The notes under the pieces: generated by a model
The model's database searches: none
The model's input: only the letters and a program-made list of their open reading frames with translations
Told to the model about the DNA's origin: nothing
Assembly (NCBI GenBank): GCA_012519645.1
Contig: JAAYPU010000063.1
Coordinates: 1-7,094 of the forward strand
Origin: Clostridiales bacterium
Lineage (GTDB): Bacteria > Bacillota > Clostridia > Peptostreptococcales > JAAYPU01
Reading direction: 5' to 3'
Length of the DNA stretch: 7,094 nucleotides
Part shown: positions 4,087-7,094 of the stretch, in pieces
Position numbering within the stretch: the stretch's first letter is position 1
How the letters are laid out: each line of letters opens with the position of its first letter
Program-made: the position numbers and the translations under genes

Positions 4087-5431
4087 TCAGTTCCTTTTCT
4101 ATAAGTTCTGCCAATTCTTCGGCAAGTTTTTGGATCTCATCCTTGTTCTGTCCTTCTATCATTACACGTACTAAGGGTTCTGTTCCCGAAGGTCTTATAA
4201 GGACACGCCCTTGTGATGCCATCTGCTCTTCAAGCTTTTTTATTTCAGCAGCTATTCTTTCATTCTTTTCATAGGCATATTTGTTTTCATTCTTTACTTT
4301 TGCATTCACCAGTACCTGAGGATATATTACTACTTCACCGGCAAGCTCAGATAATTTCTTACCGGATTTTTTCAATGCTCTCAGCAATTGCAATGCTGAA
4401 AGAATACCATCTCCTGTTGTGGTATGTTCAAGAAATATAATATGGCCGGATTGTTCTCCCCCAATAACGCATTTTGTTTCCATCATGCTTTCCAATACAT
4501 ATCTGTCGCCAACCTTGGTGGTTTCAACTGTGCAGCCGATTCCCTCCAGCGCTTTATAGAATCCGATGTTACTCATAACCGTAGCAGTAACAAGATTGTC
4601 CTTTAGTCTGTTTTCTTCCTTCAGCATCTTCGCGCATATATATATTATTTTATCGCCATCAATGATATTGCCTTTTTCATCAACAGCAATGAGTCGGTCT
4701 GCATCCCCGTCAAAGGCTAATCCTATATCTGCTTTTTCTTCCACTACCTTATGTCGTAATGTCTCAGGATGTGTTGAGCCGCAATCGACATTGATATTAA
4801 TACCGTTAGGTTGATTATATATAGCAACCACTTCAGCTCCAAGCTCCGTAAAAGTCTTTTCCGCAGCCTGACAGGCAGCTCCGTTTGCACAGTCAATGAC
4901 TATTTTCATATCTTCAAAAAGAATATCAACTGTATTTTTCAGAAAAGACGTGTATCGTAAAAGCGCATCCTCCATCACATACTTTTTTCCTAATTTGTCG
5001 CCGGTGATGCTACCTTGAATATGGATATCATGATTGATAATATCCTCTATTTCATCCTCTACCGCATCATCAAGTTTATATCCTTCGGCATTAAAAAATT
5101 TTATACCATTATATTCATAAGGATTATGTGATGCTGAAATGACAACACCCGCATCCGCTCCATAGTATTTAGTAAGGTATGCGGCTGCCGGGGTAGGCAG
5201 TACACCTATATTTAAAACATCTGCGCCCATTGAAAGAATTCCCGCAGATAACGCAGCCTCTAACATATCCCCTGAAATCCTTGTATCCTTTGCAATAACG
5301 ATTCGCGGTTTTTTATGAGTACTCTTCGCTAAAACATATGCGCCTGCTTTTCCGAGCTTGTATGCTAATTCAGGTGTAAGCTCTGTATTGGCAATACCTC
5401 TTACACCGTCAGTACCAAATAATCTTCCCAT
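4082..5431 (-). CDS. glmM: Phosphoglucosamine mutase, GlmM
   Basis: This cytoplasmic enzyme interconverts glucosamine-6-phosphate and glucosamine-1-phosphate, the step after GlmS on the way to UDP-GlcNAc. The protein has 449 residues, the normal length of the family, and all four domains of the phosphohexomutase fold are visible. MGRLFGTDGVRG is the typical N-terminus. The phosphoserine loop ISASHNP places catalytic Ser at 101. The metal-binding loop DGDADR is at 241-246. The sugar-specificity loop GGEQSGH is at 324-330, and the phosphate-binding loop RPSGTEP at 413-419. The ATG has an AGAGG-type ribosome binding site about 7 nt upstream. It is separated from the upstream radical SAM gene by a strong terminator, so it has its own promoter. 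The cdaA-ybbR genes that often precede glmM in Bacillota are not in the window. Confidence 0.98.
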   Translation of the reverse strand: MGRLFGTDGVRGIANTELTPELAYKLGKAGAYVLAKSTHKKPRIVIAKDTRISGDMLEAALSAGILSMGADVLNIGVLPTPAAAYLTKYYGADAGVVISASHNPYEYNGIKFFNAEGYKLDDAVEDEIEDIINHDIHIQGSITGDKLGKKYVMEDALLRYTSFLKNTVDILFEDMKIVIDCANGAACQAAEKTFTELGAEVVAIYNQPNGININVDCGSTHPETLRHKVVEEKADIGLAFDGDADRLIAVDEKGNIIDGDKIIYICAKMLKEENRLKDNLVTATVMSNIGFYKALEGIGCTVETTKVGDRYVLESMMETKCVIGGEQSGHIIFLEHTTTGDGILSALQLLRALKKSGKKLSELAGEVVIYPQVLVNAKVKNENKYAYEKNERIAAEIKKLEEQMASQGRVLIRPSGTEPLVRVMIEGQNKDEIQKLAEELAELIEKELN

Positions 5432-5453
5432 TACTTATCCTCTTCTCTAAATA

Positions 5454-5494
5454 TTTTCACATATTGTATATTTTACTTCATTTAGCTGTGAAAA
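5454..5494. other. Inverted repeat in the glmM leader
   Basis: TTTTCACA (5454-5461) is complementary to TGTGAAAA (5487-5494), with 25 nt between. It lies between the candidate promoter and the glmM ribosome binding site. It could be an RNA stem or a protein operator; the sequence does not decide. Confidence 0.35.
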
Positions 5495-5513
5495 TCTACA
5501 ATATTGAATTTCT

Positions 5514-5541
5514 TTTAAATATCAGAAATCGGTTGAGTCAA
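5514..5541 (-). promoter_or_regulatory. Candidate glmM promoter
   Basis: On the minus strand TTGACT (5541-5536) is a five-of-six match to the housekeeping -35 box. TTTAAA (5519-5514), 16 bp away, matches four of six at -10. It lies directly after the radical SAM terminator and about 85 nt before glmM, the expected place, but the -10 box is weak. Confidence 0.4.
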
Positions 5542-5546
5542 TATAT

Positions 5547-5576
5547 AAAAAAATCGGCACTTTAAGTGCCGATTTT
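5547..5576 (-). terminator. Strong intrinsic terminator of the radical SAM gene
   Basis: AAAATCGGCAC (5550-5560) pairs perfectly with GTGCCGATTTT (5566-5576) around TTTAA. On the minus strand the stem ends in a run of seven T (5553-5547). It begins about 20 nt after the radical SAM stop codon. Four T end the other arm, so weak bidirectional action is possible. Confidence 0.92.
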
Positions 5577-5595
5577 AATAATTTAATTCATTATG

Positions 5596-6969
5596 CTAAC
5601 TGATGGCTTCCGCTCGTTCCTCTTTTTCTTTATCTTTCTCATCCCATAGTCTGTCTGCAGTTACCTTCCAAATGCGCGAAGGCTCTATACATTTATCTGT
5701 TAAATCCTCTACCGTCTCTTTGTCCAGAGGCTGTGTGGATTTTGCATTTGCCTTATTGACCATTTCTCTTAATTTATCCGGATTATCTAAAAGCGGACAA
5801 GGCATGAGATGATTACCGTTAAAAGGCTGCCCTTTTTGATATTCTTTAAATAAATCACATTGCAATGCTTCAATTAAGCTTACATCCTTAATATTTACAT
5901 TAGAATAGTGTATAAATGCACATGGTTCTACATCGCCATTGGCGTTGATATGAAAATAATTTCTTCCACCGGCAATACAACCCTGAACATATTCGCCGTC
6001 ATTCCAAAAGTCTAAAATAAACATAGGTTTAGTTTTTCTGAATTCGCGTACTGCATGATACATCTTTTCTCTCTCATCCGGTGAACATATCAGCTCAATT
6101 ACAGCATCTTTTCCCAGGGGCATATATGTAAAATACCATCCGTACATACATCCTTTTTCAATTAGTGAATCGACATATGCATCCGATGACACGACATCTA
6201 CGTTTTTACTATGATAACAAGTAGAAAAACCAAATAATATTCCTTCTTTTTTCAACATATCCATTGCTTTCATGATGTTTTTATAAGAGTTTTCTCCTCT
6301 GCGTAAGTCAGTTTCTTCTTCAAATCCTTCTGCACTAAAGGCTAAGGTGAAGTTTCCTACACGAGCAAGGTCCTTTGCAAATTGCTCGTCTACTAATGTT
6401 CCATTGGTGAATGCCAGGAAAATACAATCATCATGTTTTTCAGCAAGCTTAATCAAATCATTCTTACGAACCAATGGTTCCCCACCGGAATATAAATAAG
6501 CATATATCCCAAGTTCTTTGCCTTCCGTTATTATTCTGTCTAACTGCTCATATGACAACGAGTCGTTTTTGTTGTACTCAGCTGCCCAACACCCTTTACA
6601 TTTCAAGTTGCATGCGGATGTAGGGTCAATAAGAATTGCCCAAGGTATTTTACAGTTGTATTTCTTTTCGTTCTCTTCAGCCTTTACTCGTCCGATAAAA
6701 TAAGATTGGACTAGGAAATTTGTTAATAATTTCTCCCTGCATTTGGGGTTCAACTCTTTATAAATCCGGTCAATAAACTGGGCTGGAATGCTTTCCTCAT
6801 CTGCTATATTATACTTCACCCACTCCAAAGCTTTTTTTTGATCTTCTAATACTGCAAATTTTTCTACCAAGTTGATAAGCTTGGTCGTATTCTCTTGAGT
6901 ATTCTTACCAATATACTTCAATCCTTCTTTAACAGCAATTTGCGCAATTTTGCTTTTAATAGATTCCAT
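5596..6969 (-). CDS. Radical SAM protein with twitch/SPASM-like C-terminus, function unknown
   Basis: From the first ATG (6978) the reading frame has 460 residues; numbering here uses that frame. Cys123, Cys127 and Cys130 (CNLKCKGC) form the CxxxCxxC motif binding the 4Fe-4S cluster and S-adenosylmethionine. YSGGEPL (163-169) is the GGE motif contacting SAM. A C-terminal C-x13-G-x4-C pattern (Cys334 to Cys353, CIAGG...GDVEPC) fits the start of a twitch/SPASM auxiliary-cluster domain, with Cys394 (MPCPL) and Cys430 as further possible ligands. The first 110 residues are helical-looking with no known domain; the C-terminus is charged. AAGGAG (6984-6979) abuts the ATG at 6978 but lies 9 nt before the ATG at 6969, so the latter (457 residues) is preferred. 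No precursor peptide or partner gene is seen nearby. The substrate is unknown. Confidence 0.9.
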   Translation of the reverse strand: MESIKSKIAQIAVKEGLKYIGKNTQENTTKLINLVEKFAVLEDQKKALEWVKYNIADEESIPAQFIDRIYKELNPKCREKLLTNFLVQSYFIGRVKAEENEKKYNCKIPWAILIDPTSACNLKCKGCWAAEYNKNDSLSYEQLDRIITEGKELGIYAYLYSGGEPLVRKNDLIKLAEKHDDCIFLAFTNGTLVDEQFAKDLARVGNFTLAFSAEGFEEETDLRRGENSYKNIMKAMDMLKKEGILFGFSTCYHSKNVDVVSSDAYVDSLIEKGCMYGWYFTYMPLGKDAVIELICSPDEREKMYHAVREFRKTKPMFILDFWNDGEYVQGCIAGGRNYFHINANGDVEPCAFIHYSNVNIKDVSLIEALQCDLFKEYQKGQPFNGNHLMPCPLLDNPDKLREMVNKANAKSTQPLDKETVEDLTDKCIEPSRIWKVTADRLWDEKDKEKEERAEAIS

Positions 6970-6978
6970 ATTCAGCAT

Positions 6979-6984
6979 CTCCTT
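6979..6984 (-). promoter_or_regulatory. Ribosome binding site of the radical SAM gene
   Basis: AAGGAG on the minus strand has no spacer to the ATG at 6978 and a 9-nt spacer to the ATG at 6969, favouring the second ATG. A second AAGG just upstream could weakly serve the first. The 110 bp beyond (6985-7094) hold no convincing gene; a TAGAAT box is present but no good -35 partner is seen. Confidence 0.6.
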
Positions 6985-7094
6985 ACCTTATCTAATAAGC
7001 ATCCCTAATCCTATCATATGTGCTTCAGGCTTCTTTTAGAACGTAAGCGAAAAACATGTCCTCCTATTCTATTTAGTTATTTTAACTGTAACTA

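Noticed and set aside
7025..7057. Ten-codon minus-strand frame upstream of the radical SAM gene, after AGGAGG
   Set aside because: The Shine-Dalgarno sequence is only 2 nt from its ATG and the peptide shows no attenuator feature. It could be chance; the region is at the window edge.

Overview
The window looks like a piece of a low-GC Gram-positive chromosome (Bacillota, most likely the Clostridia). This is inferred from the glmS ribozyme ahead of glmS, a class of leader known mainly from Gram-positive bacteria, from the AT-rich composition, from the GGAGG-type ribosome binding sites, and from a radical SAM protein of clostridial style. No species can be named from the sequence alone. All four genes lie on the minus strand, so the transcription order is right to left.

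Layout, in transcription order. (1) 6969-5596: radical SAM/twitch-type protein, closed by a strong intrinsic terminator (5547-5576). (2) 5431-4082: glmM, phosphoglucosamine mutase, with its own candidate promoter. (3) 3792-3010: a small bacterial patatin-like phospholipase. (4) 2846-2707: a complete glmS ribozyme, then an unusually long leader of about 310 nt, then glmS (2395-566) and a long 3' trailer ending at a terminator (344-320). The true glmS start is the ATG at 2395 (Met-Cys), not the TTG six bases upstream.

GlmS makes glucosamine-6-phosphate from fructose-6-phosphate and glutamine. GlmM isomerises it to glucosamine-1-phosphate for UDP-GlcNAc and cell-wall synthesis. The same glucosamine-6-phosphate is the cofactor of the ribozyme that silences glmS, so the window holds two pathway steps and the feedback device between them. 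The patatin gene sits between the two Glm genes with no obvious pathway link.

The intergenic DNA is the unusual part. Nearly every spacer is built of short tandem repeats with a 7-bp period, in at least nine arrays of differing sequence. Two arrays run into the 3' ends of glmM and the patatin gene and supply their stop codons. The spacer left of glmS holds an array of four small hairpins with different stems but a conserved linker, and a five-copy 11-bp repeat. A roughly 76-79 bp dispersed repeat occurs once in the glmS leader and once directly after the glmS stop. No mobile-element gene, CRISPR array, tRNA or rRNA was seen.
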